From a virus, in IMG/VR virus record IMGVR_UViG_3300008448_012183, positions 1 through 64,000 of that record: a stretch of DNA of 64,000 nt; one strand, 5' to 3'. The position numbers and the translations under genes were made by a program. Below, one piece after another: positions 1 to 8,364 of the stretch (the first letter of the stretch is position 1; every line of letters begins with the position of its first letter). Under the pieces are notes generated by a model. The model ran no database searches. It was not told the origin of the DNA and saw only the letters and a program-made list of their open reading frames with translations.

Positions 1-2
1 CA

Positions 3-827
3 ATAAAAGATAATATTAATTTATTAAAATTTACATTAAATAATTTATTTAAAAATAATGTTTTTAAATATGTTGACTTTATTATCGTAGATGATAGGTC
101 AAGTACAGATATTAAAAATGTTTGTTTAGAATATCCTATAAATTATTTAAGAATAGAAAATAATAAAGGTTTTAATTTTTCTATGTTAAATAACATAGCA
201 GCAAAAATTGCTTTTAATCATGGCGTAAAAGAAATAATATTATGGAATAGCGATCTTTGGGTTCCAGATTCAGAAACAATATCAAAATTAATAAAAAAAC
301 ACAACGAAGAAGAAAGCATAATTACTGGCACTAAATTAATTTATCCTGTTTTTTCATGGGACGGTAAAGAAGTTTCTCATAATATTCAAACTATTTTTCC
401 AAATAAATCTAAAGATTATAGAGGTACAATACAATTTGGTGGTTCCTCTTTTATTTTAAGTGAAGAATTTAAAACTTATTTCCCAATACATTCTTATAGA
501 TTTAGAGAAAAAGATTACTATAAATCAAACATAGATAAGCTTTCTGAGTTTGTAACTGGAGCTTTTCAAATAATAAACTTAAAATGGTTTATAGATACTG
601 GTGGCTTAAATCCAAGTTTATCTAAGAATTTTCAAGATGTTGATATCTGTTTGAGAGCTTCAGAAGAAAATAAAAAAGTTATGTATTTTGGTAAAGATTT
701 ATTTTTATTTCACGATGAGTCAGTTAGTTTATCTAATAATAAAAATGATAATCAATTTGTATCTGATAACGTGCTATACTCTAAAATCTGGAACAATCAA
801 AGATTTTTTAAAACGGTTATACTATAA
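3..827 (+). CDS. Family 2 glycosyltransferase, 5' end cut by window edge
   Basis: The reading frame is open from base 3, so the gene begins before the window; the first ATG at 183 is internal. At least 274 codons are present. The visible part carries the GT-A fold signature: a hydrophobic strand followed by VDDRSSTD (bases 90-108), then NNKG, a WNSD strand that fits the metal/nucleotide-sugar DxD position, and GGLNPSLSKNFQDVDICLRA, typical of the acceptor side of rhamnosyl-type GT2 enzymes. It probably transfers a sugar from a nucleotide donor in the cytoplasm. It sits two bases upstream of rmlC, so the cluster-made dTDP-sugar could be its donor (inference). Donor and acceptor cannot be read from sequence. 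Confidence 0.85.
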   Translation: MKDNINLLKFTLNNLFKNNVFKYVDFIIVDDRSSTDIKNVCLEYPINYLRIENNKGFNFSMLNNIAAKIAFNHGVKEIILWNSDLWVPDSETISKLIKKHNEEESIITGTKLIYPVFSWDGKEVSHNIQTIFPNKSKDYRGTIQFGGSSFILSEEFKTYFPIHSYRFREKDYYKSNIDKLSEFVTGAFQIINLKWFIDTGGLNPSLSKNFQDVDICLRASEENKKVMYFGKDLFLFHDESVSLSNNKNDNQFVSDNVLYSKIWNNQRFFKTVIL

Positions 828-829
828 AA

Positions 830-1369
830 ATGATAGAGCCAATTTTAATAAATATTAAAAAATATTCTGATAGCCGTGGTTTTTTTTATGAAAGCTATAA
901 AAAATCGTATTTACAGGAAAAAATAAAATTAGATATAAATTTCGTGCAAGACAACCATTCTGTATCTTATAAAAATGTCATTAGAGGCTTACATTATCAA
1001 TGGGATGAGCCAATGATAAAGCTTGTAAGAGTATCTTACGGGTCTATATTAGATGTCCTTGTAGATATCCGAAAAAATTCTAATTCTTTTGGAAAAATAC
1101 ATTATTACGAGCTTAATTCTGAAAACAACGACCAATTATTCGTACCAGCAGGGTTTGCACATGGTTTTGTTTGCTTGAGCGAATATGCACATGTGCAATA
1201 TAAATGTTCGGTAGAATATAATAAAAATGGCGAATCAGGAATAAATCCTTTTGATAAAGATTTAAATATTGATTGGAAAATTAATTTAGCTGATGCAATC
1301 GTATCCGATAAGGACATAAACTCAAAAAGCTTTAAAGAATATTGTTTAGAACCTAAATTTAAGGAATAA
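830..1369 (+). CDS. rmlC: dTDP-4-dehydrorhamnose 3,5-epimerase (RmlC family)
   Basis: This 179-residue protein has the usual RmlC length and cupin layout. RGLHYQ at residues 52-57 carries the catalytic histidine (H55), LDVLVDIRKNS follows at 74-84, VPAGFAHGF lies at 105-113, and the YKCSVEY stretch at 124-130 holds the conserved tyrosine. The family epimerises C3 and C5 of dTDP-4-keto-6-deoxyglucose, the third step of dTDP-L-rhamnose synthesis. It starts two bases after the glycosyltransferase stop and ends three bases before rmlB, so it is co-transcribed. It is a true RmlC cupin rather than the shorter FdtA/WxcM ketoisomerase, which argues for a rhamnose-type product unless the enzyme is bifunctional. 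Confidence 0.93.
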   Translation: MIEPILINIKKYSDSRGFFYESYKKSYLQEKIKLDINFVQDNHSVSYKNVIRGLHYQWDEPMIKLVRVSYGSILDVLVDIRKNSNSFGKIHYYELNSENNDQLFVPAGFAHGFVCLSEYAHVQYKCSVEYNKNGESGINPFDKDLNIDWKINLADAIVSDKDINSKSFKEYCLEPKFKE

Positions 1370-1372
1370 AAT

Positions 1373-2269
1373 ATGAAAATTTTAGTAACTGGCGGGAGAG
1401 GTTTTATAGGAAGTCATTTTGTTGAAGAATGTCTTGCCAAGGGCTGGTCAATTGTAGATGTTGATAAATTAACATACGCTTCTAATAAATCCCTCCCTTG
1501 GGATAATCATAAGAATTATACATTTATTAAAGCAGACATCAGCGAAATAGATCATCTACCATCGTGTGATGTTTTAATTAACTTTGCTGCTGAAAGCCAT
1601 GTAGACAATTCTATAAAAAGCTCTGATGTGTTTGTAAAGAGTAACATCTTAGGCGTTCATAATCTTTTAGAATTGATAAGAGGCAAACCATCTTACGATA
1701 GGCCATTATTTTTCCACATTAGTACCGATGAGGTCTATGGTGATCGTCATGATGGCAAGTTTACAGAGGACGATAAATTGAAGCCCAGCAACCCGTACTC
1801 AGCCACAAAAGCAGCTGCCGAAATGTTAGTTCTTTCCTATCATAGAACTTACGGAATTGATTATTTGATTACTAGAAGTAGTAACAATTATGGCGAAAGA
1901 CAGTTTGAAGAAAAATTAATTCCAAAATGTTTACAATGTATCAAAGAGGATAAAAAAATTCCAATTCATGGCGATGGAAGTTATGTAAGAGATTGGACAT
2001 ACGTAAAAGATAATGTAAACGCTTTGATATTATTAATAGAAAAAAATATTAAAAATGATGTATTTAATATCGCAGCCGAGAATTATTTAACTAATTTAAC
2101 TGTAGCAAAAGAAGTTTTAACGTGGTATAATAAAAATGAAAATTGCATAAAATTTGTTGAAAATCGATGGGGACAAGATATTCGTTATGCTGTTTCTAGC
2201 GAAAAATTAAAAAAAGCAACTGGCTGGAATCCAGATTTTATTAATGGATTAAAAAAATTTGTAGGTTAA
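1373..2269 (+). CDS. rmlB: dTDP-glucose 4,6-dehydratase (RmlB-like, extended SDR)
   Basis: A 298-residue extended short-chain dehydrogenase. The NAD-binding GGRGFIG is at residues 7-13, the catalytic STDEVYGD at 117-124 (T118, D119, E120) and the YxxxK pair at Y142/K146. RSSNNYGERQFEEKLIPKC is the usual RmlB substrate-binding stretch. The Asp-Glu pair after the catalytic threonine separates 4,6-dehydratases from plain epimerases. The enzyme converts dTDP-glucose to dTDP-4-keto-6-deoxyglucose. It is somewhat shorter than cellular RmlB (about 330-360), with a trimmed C terminus. No RmlA thymidylyltransferase is visible in the window, so dTDP-glucose must come from the host or from a gene upstream. 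Confidence 0.93.
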   Translation: MKILVTGGRGFIGSHFVEECLAKGWSIVDVDKLTYASNKSLPWDNHKNYTFIKADISEIDHLPSCDVLINFAAESHVDNSIKSSDVFVKSNILGVHNLLELIRGKPSYDRPLFFHISTDEVYGDRHDGKFTEDDKLKPSNPYSATKAAAEMLVLSYHRTYGIDYLITRSSNNYGERQFEEKLIPKCLQCIKEDKKIPIHGDGSYVRDWTYVKDNVNALILLIEKNIKNDVFNIAAENYLTNLTVAKEVLTWYNKNENCIKFVENRWGQDIRYAVSSEKLKKATGWNPDFINGLKKFVG

Positions 2270-2271
2270 AA

Positions 2272-2955
2272 ATGAAAATTTTAATAACTGGCGGTAATGG
2301 TACTTTAGGAAAAGAATTAATTAAAATAATTGATAAAGAAAAATATACTGTTATATCCCCTAATTCTAAACAGGTGGATATAACAGATTTTGTTGCTTTA
2401 AGAGAATATTTTAGAGTAAATAAACCTAAGCTTGTTATACATTGTGCGGCTGTTACTGATGTTAAAAAAACAGAATCTAATCCAATGGCCGCTTTAAATG
2501 TAAATATTATAGGAACATGTAATGTTGTAGCTTGTTGTGAAGAGCAAAATATAAAATTAATTCATATATCTACTGATCACGTATTTGATGGACAAAAAGG
2601 TAATTATTCTACAGATGAAGCCATAAATCCCATAACAAATTATGCCAAAAGTAAAGGAGCAGCAGAATTGGCTGCTAGGATGTATAAAAATAGTTTAGTT
2701 ATCAGAACCTCTTTCTTTGGCTATACTTTTCCATATGAAAAAGCTTTTGACGATCAATGGTCTTCAAAAGATTATATTGATATTATTGCACCAAAAGTGC
2801 TAGAAGCTGCTCTATCAGATACAACGGGCATAGTACACTGTGCCAGCGAGCGTAGAACCATATTTGAAATAGCTAAAGAAAGAAAAAAAGATGTGCAAAG
2901 CTGTAGTAGAAAGGAAATTAATATTCCAATTTTATTTGATACGAGCTTAAAATGA
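2272..2955 (+). CDS. rmlD: dTDP-4-dehydrorhamnose reductase-like protein (RmlD), shortened C terminus
   Basis: A Rossmann SDR with GGNGTLG at residues 7-13, STDHVFDG at 100-107 (T101) and NYAKSKGAAE at 123-132 (Y124, K128), the RmlD pattern. RmlD reduces dTDP-4-keto-L-rhamnose to dTDP-L-rhamnose with NAD(P)H. At 227 residues it is some 60-70 shorter than usual; the missing part is the C-terminal substrate-side region, so activity on the standard substrate is uncertain. It starts two bases after rmlB and its stop overlaps the next start by four bases, as expected in a coupled operon. Order RmlC-RmlB-RmlD gives three consecutive pathway enzymes. Confidence 0.85.
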   Translation: MKILITGGNGTLGKELIKIIDKEKYTVISPNSKQVDITDFVALREYFRVNKPKLVIHCAAVTDVKKTESNPMAALNVNIIGTCNVVACCEEQNIKLIHISTDHVFDGQKGNYSTDEAINPITNYAKSKGAAELAARMYKNSLVIRTSFFGYTFPYEKAFDDQWSSKDYIDIIAPKVLEAALSDTTGIVHCASERRTIFEIAKERKKDVQSCSRKEINIPILFDTSLK

Positions 2956-3728
2956 AATATTATCTTACTATTTTTACCATGTTTAAAAATGAAAAAAGAT
3001 ATCTTAAAGAATGGATTGATTTTCATTTACTTATTGGCTTTGAACACATTTATCTATGTGATGACTGTAGCACAGATGAGCCATTAGAAGTATTAAGACC
3101 CTACATGGATAAAAAATTAATAACATATTTTACTTGGAAAGATGAACCAAAACCATCTTTCTCTTCTAGAAATTATTTCGTAGATACTTTTAAACATGAA
3201 ACATACTGGACTGCTTTTATTGATATAGATGAATTTTTATTTTGTTCCAATCAAGAAGACAAAATATCAGAAAAAATCAAAGAATATGAACAATTTTCTG
3301 GCTTAGGAATCAATTGCTATGCATTTGGTAACAGTGGATTAAAAAAATATGATGAAAGATTAGTCACAGAAAAATTTATTTATAGAAGTGAAGATACACA
3401 TAGAGAAAACACTTATATAAAAACAATATCCAAACCGATTACTATGGATAGGTCCAGTAACCCACATTACGCTAATTATATTACTGGATACGCAGTAAAT
3501 GAAAATAAAGAAAAAATCACTGGATCAAATTGTGTAAATAATAATAAAATTTTCAGAATTAACCATTATTCTAATAAGTCAGAAGAAGAATACTATAACT
3601 TTAAATTTAAGCCAAATGAAGGTAGATCTCCTGTCTTAAAGGCAAGCTATGATAAATATAATAGCGAGTGCATTATTGAAGACAGATTAATACAAAGATA
3701 TTTAAAGGATCTAAAAAATGTTGATTAA
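2952..3728 (+). CDS. Glycosyltransferase, GT92/Glyco_tranf_2_4 type
   Basis: The 258-residue protein begins with FTMFKNEKRYLKEWIDFHLLIG at residues 8-29, the N-terminal pattern of the family in which an 'NE..Y..EW..FH...G' helix precedes a CDDCSTDE strand (residues 36-43). The metal-binding DxD appears as FIDIDEFLF (DID at 91-93). The C-terminal half has a His/Tyr-rich stretch (INHYSNKSEEEY) seen in this class. It is a predicted inverting sugar transferase acting in the cytoplasm; substrate unknown. It overlaps the rmlD-like gene by ATGA and the next gene by 11 bases, so translation is coupled. Confidence 0.8.
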   Translation: MKYYLTIFTMFKNEKRYLKEWIDFHLLIGFEHIYLCDDCSTDEPLEVLRPYMDKKLITYFTWKDEPKPSFSSRNYFVDTFKHETYWTAFIDIDEFLFCSNQEDKISEKIKEYEQFSGLGINCYAFGNSGLKKYDERLVTEKFIYRSEDTHRENTYIKTISKPITMDRSSNPHYANYITGYAVNENKEKITGSNCVNNNKIFRINHYSNKSEEEYYNFKFKPNEGRSPVLKASYDKYNSECIIEDRLIQRYLKDLKNVD

Positions 3729-4749
3729 TTATATAAAAAATAAAAAACCAAATTATGAAAATATAAAAAATCTTCTAGCGGATTCAGAGGAAAAGAACCA
3801 CTTCACTAATAACGGTCCAGTTAAAATTAGATTAGAAAAATATTTACATAGTTTTTTAAAAATTGATAAATCTAAAAAAGTTCTTTGTGTTGCAAATGGA
3901 ACTCTTGCGCTGCATGCGATTGACTACTACCTTAAATTAAAACAACATAAAAAAATTAAATGGATAACACCAGCCTATACCTTTCCATCTTGTGCAATCG
4001 GCGGGATGGATACAAAAATATTAGATATTAACTTAAATGATTTTTGCATATTAGAAGAAGAATTATTAAAAGAAAATAATTACGACGGATTAATAATAAC
4101 CAATCTATTTGGAGCTTACCCAGACATTGATAAATGGGAAAAATTTTGCAAAGATAACAATAAAATTCTTATTCTTGATAACGCTAGTTCACCGTTGAGC
4201 AAATATAAAGATATAAATATTTCAAACTATGGAGATTTTTCTTTTGGTAGTCTGCATCATACAAAGATAATAGGATTTGGTGAAGGGGGTTTTATAATCT
4301 GTAATGAAGAAGATTATGATGGCTTAACTTCTGCTATAACATTCGGTTTTAAAGGAAACAGAATATATAATGAAAACTCCTCAAATTATAAAATGTCTGA
4401 TGTACAAGCAGCTTTTATTTTAGATCATTTAATGAGTTTTGATTTACAAAAATATCTATCTATACAAAATATATTTTTAAATGAAATTAAATTTGATGGC
4501 GCATCAGTGTTTAATAAGAAAGAAGATTTAGTATATGGTAATTTACCAATTGTTTTTCATAAACCAACAAATAATTTACTTTTTAAAGATTTAGGCATTG
4601 ATGCCTATAAGTATTATCTACCGTTGAAACAATTACCAAACTCATTATTTCTATACGATAGAATGGTTAATTTTCCTTTAAATGAAAATTTACGGGAAGA
4701 AGAAATAGAAATAATCATAAAAGCTATTAAAAGACAGGCAAAAATATGA
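3718..4749 (+). CDS. DegT/DnrJ/EryC1/StrS-family PLP aminotransferase
   Basis: The 343-residue protein shows the DegT sequence order: NGTLALHAI at 60-68, TPAYTFPS at 84-91, ITNLFGAYPDIDKW at 127-140, LILDNASSPLS at 151-161 (aspartate that contacts the PLP ring nitrogen) and FSFGSLHHTKIIGFGEGGF, whose K183 is the expected PLP Schiff-base lysine. The family transaminates keto-sugars on nucleotide carriers (for example dTDP-3- or 4-keto-6-deoxyhexoses), so the RmlB product is a plausible substrate. Other members are dehydratases, in which the lysine is replaced; here it is retained, favouring aminotransfer. It abuts a WbqC-family gene with a four-base overlap, a pairing common in O-antigen loci. 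Confidence 0.88.
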   Translation: MLINYIKNKKPNYENIKNLLADSEEKNHFTNNGPVKIRLEKYLHSFLKIDKSKKVLCVANGTLALHAIDYYLKLKQHKKIKWITPAYTFPSCAIGGMDTKILDINLNDFCILEEELLKENNYDGLIITNLFGAYPDIDKWEKFCKDNNKILILDNASSPLSKYKDINISNYGDFSFGSLHHTKIIGFGEGGFIICNEEDYDGLTSAITFGFKGNRIYNENSSNYKMSDVQAAFILDHLMSFDLQKYLSIQNIFLNEIKFDGASVFNKKEDLVYGNLPIVFHKPTNNLLFKDLGIDAYKYYLPLKQLPNSLFLYDRMVNFPLNENLREEEIEIIIKAIKRQAKI

Positions 4750-5411
4750 AATTAGCCATTATGCAACCTTATATATTTCCATATATTGGTTATTTTCATT
4801 TAATAGATAGCGTTGACACTTTTGTTTTCTATGATGATGTAAACTTTGTCAATTCAGGGTGGGTGAATAGAAATAAAATATTAGTAAATAATAAAGAATT
4901 TCTTTTTACTGTCCCATCTGATTGGTCACAAAATAAAAAAATAAATGAAATTTTTGTAACAACAGATTATAAAAAATGGCAAAAAAAATTTTTAAGTACT
5001 TTAAAGCATACATATGGTAAAGAAAAATTTTTTAAAGAAACATCAAATTTAATAGAAAAAACTTTATCATGTAGCGAAAATTTAAATGATATTTGTAAGA
5101 CTTCCATAATAAATACATTAGAATATTTAGAAATAGAAAAAAACATTATTCATTCTTCTGATATTTTTAAGAATGAAAATTTAAAATCAAATGATAGAAT
5201 AAAAGATATATGTAAAAAAAGTAAAGCAGATGTGTACATTAACACATCAGGCGGTAAAGCCTTGTATTCTAAAGAAGATTTTGCTAAAGAATTTATTCAA
5301 CTTTATTTTATAAAAAGCAAAGAAAATTTAAATTTTTTATCAATAATAGATACAATGATGAAGCATGGGAAAGACACAAAAAAATTTATAAAAGAATACG
5401 AGATAGAATAA
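4746..5411 (+). CDS. WbqC-family protein
   Basis: The N terminus MKLAIMQPYIFPYIGYFHLI followed by FVFYDDVNFVNSGWVNRNKI is diagnostic of the WbqC family, and the 221-residue length fits. The family is found in O-antigen and capsule loci beside DegT aminotransferases; as far as I know its exact reaction is not settled, so I only place it in amino-sugar modification. Its start overlaps the aminotransferase stop by four bases and its stop shares one base with the methyltransferase start (TAATG). SGGKALYSKEDF near residues 168-179 is another recognisable family block. Confidence 0.85.
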   Translation: MKLAIMQPYIFPYIGYFHLIDSVDTFVFYDDVNFVNSGWVNRNKILVNNKEFLFTVPSDWSQNKKINEIFVTTDYKKWQKKFLSTLKHTYGKEKFFKETSNLIEKTLSCSENLNDICKTSIINTLEYLEIEKNIIHSSDIFKNENLKSNDRIKDICKKSKADVYINTSGGKALYSKEDFAKEFIQLYFIKSKENLNFLSIIDTMMKHGKDTKKFIKEYEIE

Positions 5412-6031
5412 TGAGTTCACCAGAAATTTTAAAAAATCATTACGAAAAATGTTTTATGATTCATGGGGATAATCATCTTGGGGCAGATTGGACTAGAGAA
5501 AAAGATCTCTATACAAGATATAATGTTATGTTATCTATTCTAGATAGAAGCAACACAGAAAAAAAGATTTTAGATTTTGGGTGCGGAACAGGTATGTTAT
5601 ATAATTATATTTTATCTAATAATATAGAATATATAAACTATAACGGAATTGATATAAATAATATTTTAATAGAAAAAGCTAAAACAAAATTTAAAAATAT
5701 AAGCTTTAAAACATCAGATATTTTTAAAAATCCAGAAGTTTTAGAAGATTATGATTATGTTGTTTGCAATGGTGTATTCACCGAAAAAATAAATTTAACA
5801 CATCAAGAAATGTTTAGCTTTTTTTCAAATGCCTTAAGTATACTTTTTAAAAAAACTAAAATTGGTATCGCATTTAATTTAATGTCTAAACATGTTGACT
5901 ATGAAAGAGAAGATTTGTTTCATGTGGCTCATGATGAATTGGCAAATTTTTTAACTAAAAATTTATCAAGAAATTATATTATTAGAAATGATTACGGTTT
6001 ATATGAATATACTACGTATTTGTATAAATAA
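5411..6031 (+). CDS. Class I SAM-dependent methyltransferase
   Basis: ILDFGCGTGML at residues 53-63 is a textbook SAM-binding motif I. GIDINNILIEKA at 79-90 supplies the acidic residue of motif II, and DYDYVVCNGVF fits the post-II and motif III region. At 206 residues it is a minimal Rossmann methyltransferase without an obvious extra substrate domain. In this cluster a sugar hydroxyl or amino group is the likely target (inference). The gene is coupled to WbqC by a TAATG overlap and its stop lies inside an 11-bp tandem duplication before the acyltransferase gene. Confidence 0.85.
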   Translation: MSSPEILKNHYEKCFMIHGDNHLGADWTREKDLYTRYNVMLSILDRSNTEKKILDFGCGTGMLYNYILSNNIEYINYNGIDINNILIEKAKTKFKNISFKTSDIFKNPEVLEDYDYVVCNGVFTEKINLTHQEMFSFFSNALSILFKKTKIGIAFNLMSKHVDYEREDLFHVAHDELANFLTKNLSRNYIIRNDYGLYEYTTYLYK

Positions 6032-6050
6032 TGGATAAATAATGGATAAA
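6029..6050 (+). repeat. 11-bp tandem duplication creating an MDK-stop mini-ORF
   Basis: The unit TAATGGATAAA occurs twice in tandem (6029-6039 and 6040-6050). The first copy overlaps the methyltransferase stop (TAA 6029-6031) with an ATG at 6031, which reads Met-Asp-Lys-stop. That stop (6040-6042) overlaps the ATG at 6042 that opens the acyltransferase gene. The duplication therefore keeps a stop-start overlap at both steps. Confidence 0.9.
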
Positions 6051-6695
6051 CTAATTATATTTGGCGATAAAGATTTAGCTGAGTTGACTAATTTTTATAT
6101 AAATAATGAAAAAAAATACGAAATAGAGTGCTTTACAGTACACAAAAGCTTTCTTACAAAAGAAACTTTCTGTGATAAACCGGTAGTGCCCTTTGAAGAC
6201 ATAGAAAAAAAATATTCTCCAAATGAATTTAAATTATTTGCACCAATGACTGGCGTAAAAATGAACGACATTAGAACAAATATTTATATGGAAGGCAAGA
6301 ATAAAGGATATAAATTTATTTCTTACGTAAGTCCAAAATGTACTAATTTTGCTTCTAAGATTGGAGAAAATTGTTTTATTCTAGAAGACAATACTTTACA
6401 ACCTTTTGTGGAAATCGGTAATAACGTTGTCATGTGGAGTGGTAATCATATAGGTCATCATAGCTTGATAAGAGACAATACATTCTTTACATCTCATGTT
6501 GTATTGTCCGGTCACTGCGACGTTGGTGAAAACTCTTGGTTTGGCGTCAATGCTACTATTAGGGATCAGACAAAAATAGGAAAATATTCTTTAATAGCTA
6601 TGGGTAGTTTAGTGACAAAAAACACAGATGAAAATGGTTTCTACATGGGAAGCCCAGCTAAAAAACAAGAAAAAAAATCTACAGAGGTTTATTGA
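6042..6695 (+). CDS. NeuD/PglD-like sugar O- or N-acyltransferase (left-handed beta-helix)
   Basis: The 217-residue protein has an N-terminal Rossmann-like part (MDKLIIFGDKDLAELTNFYI) and, from about residue 105, hexapeptide-repeat coils: IGENCFILEDN, VEIGNNVVMWSGNHIGHH, CDVGENSWFGVNATI, TKIGKYSLIAMGSLV, ending in MGSPAKK. The HIGHH segment (136-140) supplies the catalytic histidine region of the NeuD/PglD family, which acetylates sialic acids or UDP-amino-sugars. Here the product of the DegT enzyme is a sensible acceptor (inference). The gene starts in the second copy of an 11-bp duplication and its TGA overlaps the next ATG. Confidence 0.87.
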   Translation: MDKLIIFGDKDLAELTNFYINNEKKYEIECFTVHKSFLTKETFCDKPVVPFEDIEKKYSPNEFKLFAPMTGVKMNDIRTNIYMEGKNKGYKFISYVSPKCTNFASKIGENCFILEDNTLQPFVEIGNNVVMWSGNHIGHHSLIRDNTFFTSHVVLSGHCDVGENSWFGVNATIRDQTKIGKYSLIAMGSLVTKNTDENGFYMGSPAKKQEKKSTEVY

Positions 6696-7594
6696 TGTGG
6701 GAAAAAAAAGGGAATATCTTTAGCAAACACTGGGCGCAATTACCAGTTGTAGACACCTCCTATGAAGATTTTTGGAGAATATTTTATTCTCAAAGAATGG
6801 ATAACAAAAGTTATCCTATGTTCATAGATGTAAAAAAAGACAATCCAACAGAAATTATAAATGAAAGCCAATCACCAATAATAGTTTTAGGTGAATTAGG
6901 AACTTTTGATCAAGCTGGAGTAATGCCAACTGAAATTATAAACTATAATAATAAAAAATATTTATATTATATTGGGTGGTCTAATAGAAAAGATGTTCCT
7001 TATTTCAACACTATTGGATTAGCAATAAGCGAAGATGAAGGTAAAACTTTTAAAAAATTTTCCACAGGTCCAGTTTTTGGCTCTTCTTACAAAGAGCCGG
7101 GATATACTGGAACTATAAAGATTATGATTGAAAATAATATATGGAGAGCTTGGTATTTATCATGCCGAAAATGGCAAGAAATAAACGGTATTGTAGAACC
7201 TTTTTATGATATAAAATATGCAGAATCTACAAATGGAATAGATTGGGAGCCTCATAACAAAACTTGCATTCGTATGGATGAAGATTTTGCTGGGATTTCG
7301 CAAGCGTCTGTTTTAAAAATTGAAAATAAATATCATATGTGGTTTTCAGCAAGAAAGAAAACTGATTATAGAACCAATCCTAATAATAGTTACAGAATTT
7401 ATAAAGCCATATCTCATAACGGAATCGATTGGGAGTATGACAAAACTCCATCTCTGGATGTCTCTGAAACAGGTTGGGATTCTACTATGGTAGAATATCC
7501 TTATGTAATTTTTGATAAGCAAAGTTATTATATGTTTTATAATGGAAATGGGTTTGGAAAAGAAGGAATAGGATACGCAAAAATAAAAAAATAA
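6695..7594 (+). CDS. Five-bladed beta-propeller glycosidase-like protein (GH43/GH32/GH130-like)
   Basis: The sequence repeats a blade motif: IGLAISEDEGKTF, DIKYAESTNGIDWEPH, IYKAISHNGIDWEYD and GIGYAKIKK, the '(Y)A.S.DG..W' pattern of five-bladed propeller glycoside hydrolases and phosphorylases. No family-specific catalytic trio could be assigned with confidence, so hydrolase, phosphorylase or plain sugar binding all remain possible. I chose the ATG at 6695, which overlaps the previous TGA (TGATG), over the in-frame TTG three bases upstream. Length is 299 residues with no signal peptide, so a cytoplasmic role in the glycan cluster is likely. Confidence 0.72.
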   Translation: MWEKKGNIFSKHWAQLPVVDTSYEDFWRIFYSQRMDNKSYPMFIDVKKDNPTEIINESQSPIIVLGELGTFDQAGVMPTEIINYNNKKYLYYIGWSNRKDVPYFNTIGLAISEDEGKTFKKFSTGPVFGSSYKEPGYTGTIKIMIENNIWRAWYLSCRKWQEINGIVEPFYDIKYAESTNGIDWEPHNKTCIRMDEDFAGISQASVLKIENKYHMWFSARKKTDYRTNPNNSYRIYKAISHNGIDWEYDKTPSLDVSETGWDSTMVEYPYVIFDKQSYYMFYNGNGFGKEGIGYAKIKK

Positions 7595-7615
7595 TAATTT
7601 TTTAAGAACAATAAA

Positions 7616-8362
7616 ATGAAAAAACAATTAAAAGAAGATGGTTATTTATTATTAAAAAATTTTTTAGATTTATCTGTTTTGAATGATCTTAAAAAAGAAG
7701 CGGAATTATTTTTTTTAAAACAATTTCAAAATCATATTTCAAAAAATATAGAAAAATTTGAAGAAAAATATATGTTTGAATTGTTTGAAAAAAATTTTGA
7801 AACTTTTCAAAATTGTGGCAAACACATACAACATGGATCTATAAAACTACATTCTCTTGGGATTAATAATAAAATTTTAGATACTTTAAAAGAGTGTGGG
7901 CTAGAATATCCTGCTATAGCCACAAGACCAGTTCTTTTTTTTAATCATCAAAAATTAGCAAAAGATCAAGTATATTACAAAACGCCACCTCACCAAGACT
8001 GGAGTAGTATTAGAGGATCTAATGATTGTATGATTGTTTGGATACCACTAGTAGACGTAGACAAAAGTATGGGAGCATTGCGAGTAGTACCAAAGTCTCA
8101 CACAAATGGAAATTTAATGTCTAATGTTGTTGGAGGTTTTGGTGCTGTTTCAAAATATTCTAAAGAGGACTTTATTGATGTTCCAATGAATAAAGGCGAT
8201 ATATTGATATTTTCTTCTTTCTTAGTTCACGAATCAGGAGATATGGATACAGATAAAATACGCTGGTCTTGTAATTTTAGATACAACAATATCAATGATG
8301 AAGATTTTATTAAAAGAAATTATGAATTTTCATATATTTATAAGCCAAAAATTAAGGAATAA
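7616..8362 (+). CDS. Phytanoyl-CoA dioxygenase (PhyH)-family Fe(II)/2-oxoglutarate oxygenase
   Basis: The iron-binding facial triad is visible: H126 and D128 in PPHQDWSS and H205 in FSSFLVHESGD, with a basic residue (R216 in KIRWSCNFRYNN) placed to bind 2-oxoglutarate. GALRVVPKSHTNG (153-165) and KGDILIFSSF (193-202) are standard PhyH blocks. The family hydroxylates varied small molecules; some members occur in sugar-modification clusters. The 248-residue length is typical. It is separated from the propeller gene by 21 bases and followed two bases later by a glycosyltransferase, so it belongs to the same operon. Substrate unknown. Confidence 0.87.
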   Translation: MKKQLKEDGYLLLKNFLDLSVLNDLKKEAELFFLKQFQNHISKNIEKFEEKYMFELFEKNFETFQNCGKHIQHGSIKLHSLGINNKILDTLKECGLEYPAIATRPVLFFNHQKLAKDQVYYKTPPHQDWSSIRGSNDCMIVWIPLVDVDKSMGALRVVPKSHTNGNLMSNVVGGFGAVSKYSKEDFIDVPMNKGDILIFSSFLVHESGDMDTDKIRWSCNFRYNNINDEDFIKRNYEFSYIYKPKIKE

Positions 8363-8364
8363 AA

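Noticed and set aside
183-827. ATG at 183 as the true start of the first glycosyltransferase
   Set aside because: The frame is open to the window edge and encodes the conserved VDDRSSTD strand upstream of 183, so the gene begins outside the window.
830-1369. RmlC-like gene as an FdtA/WxcM-type 3,4-ketoisomerase
   Set aside because: Length, the RGLHYQ histidine block and VPAGFAHGF match RmlC rather than the shorter ketoisomerases.
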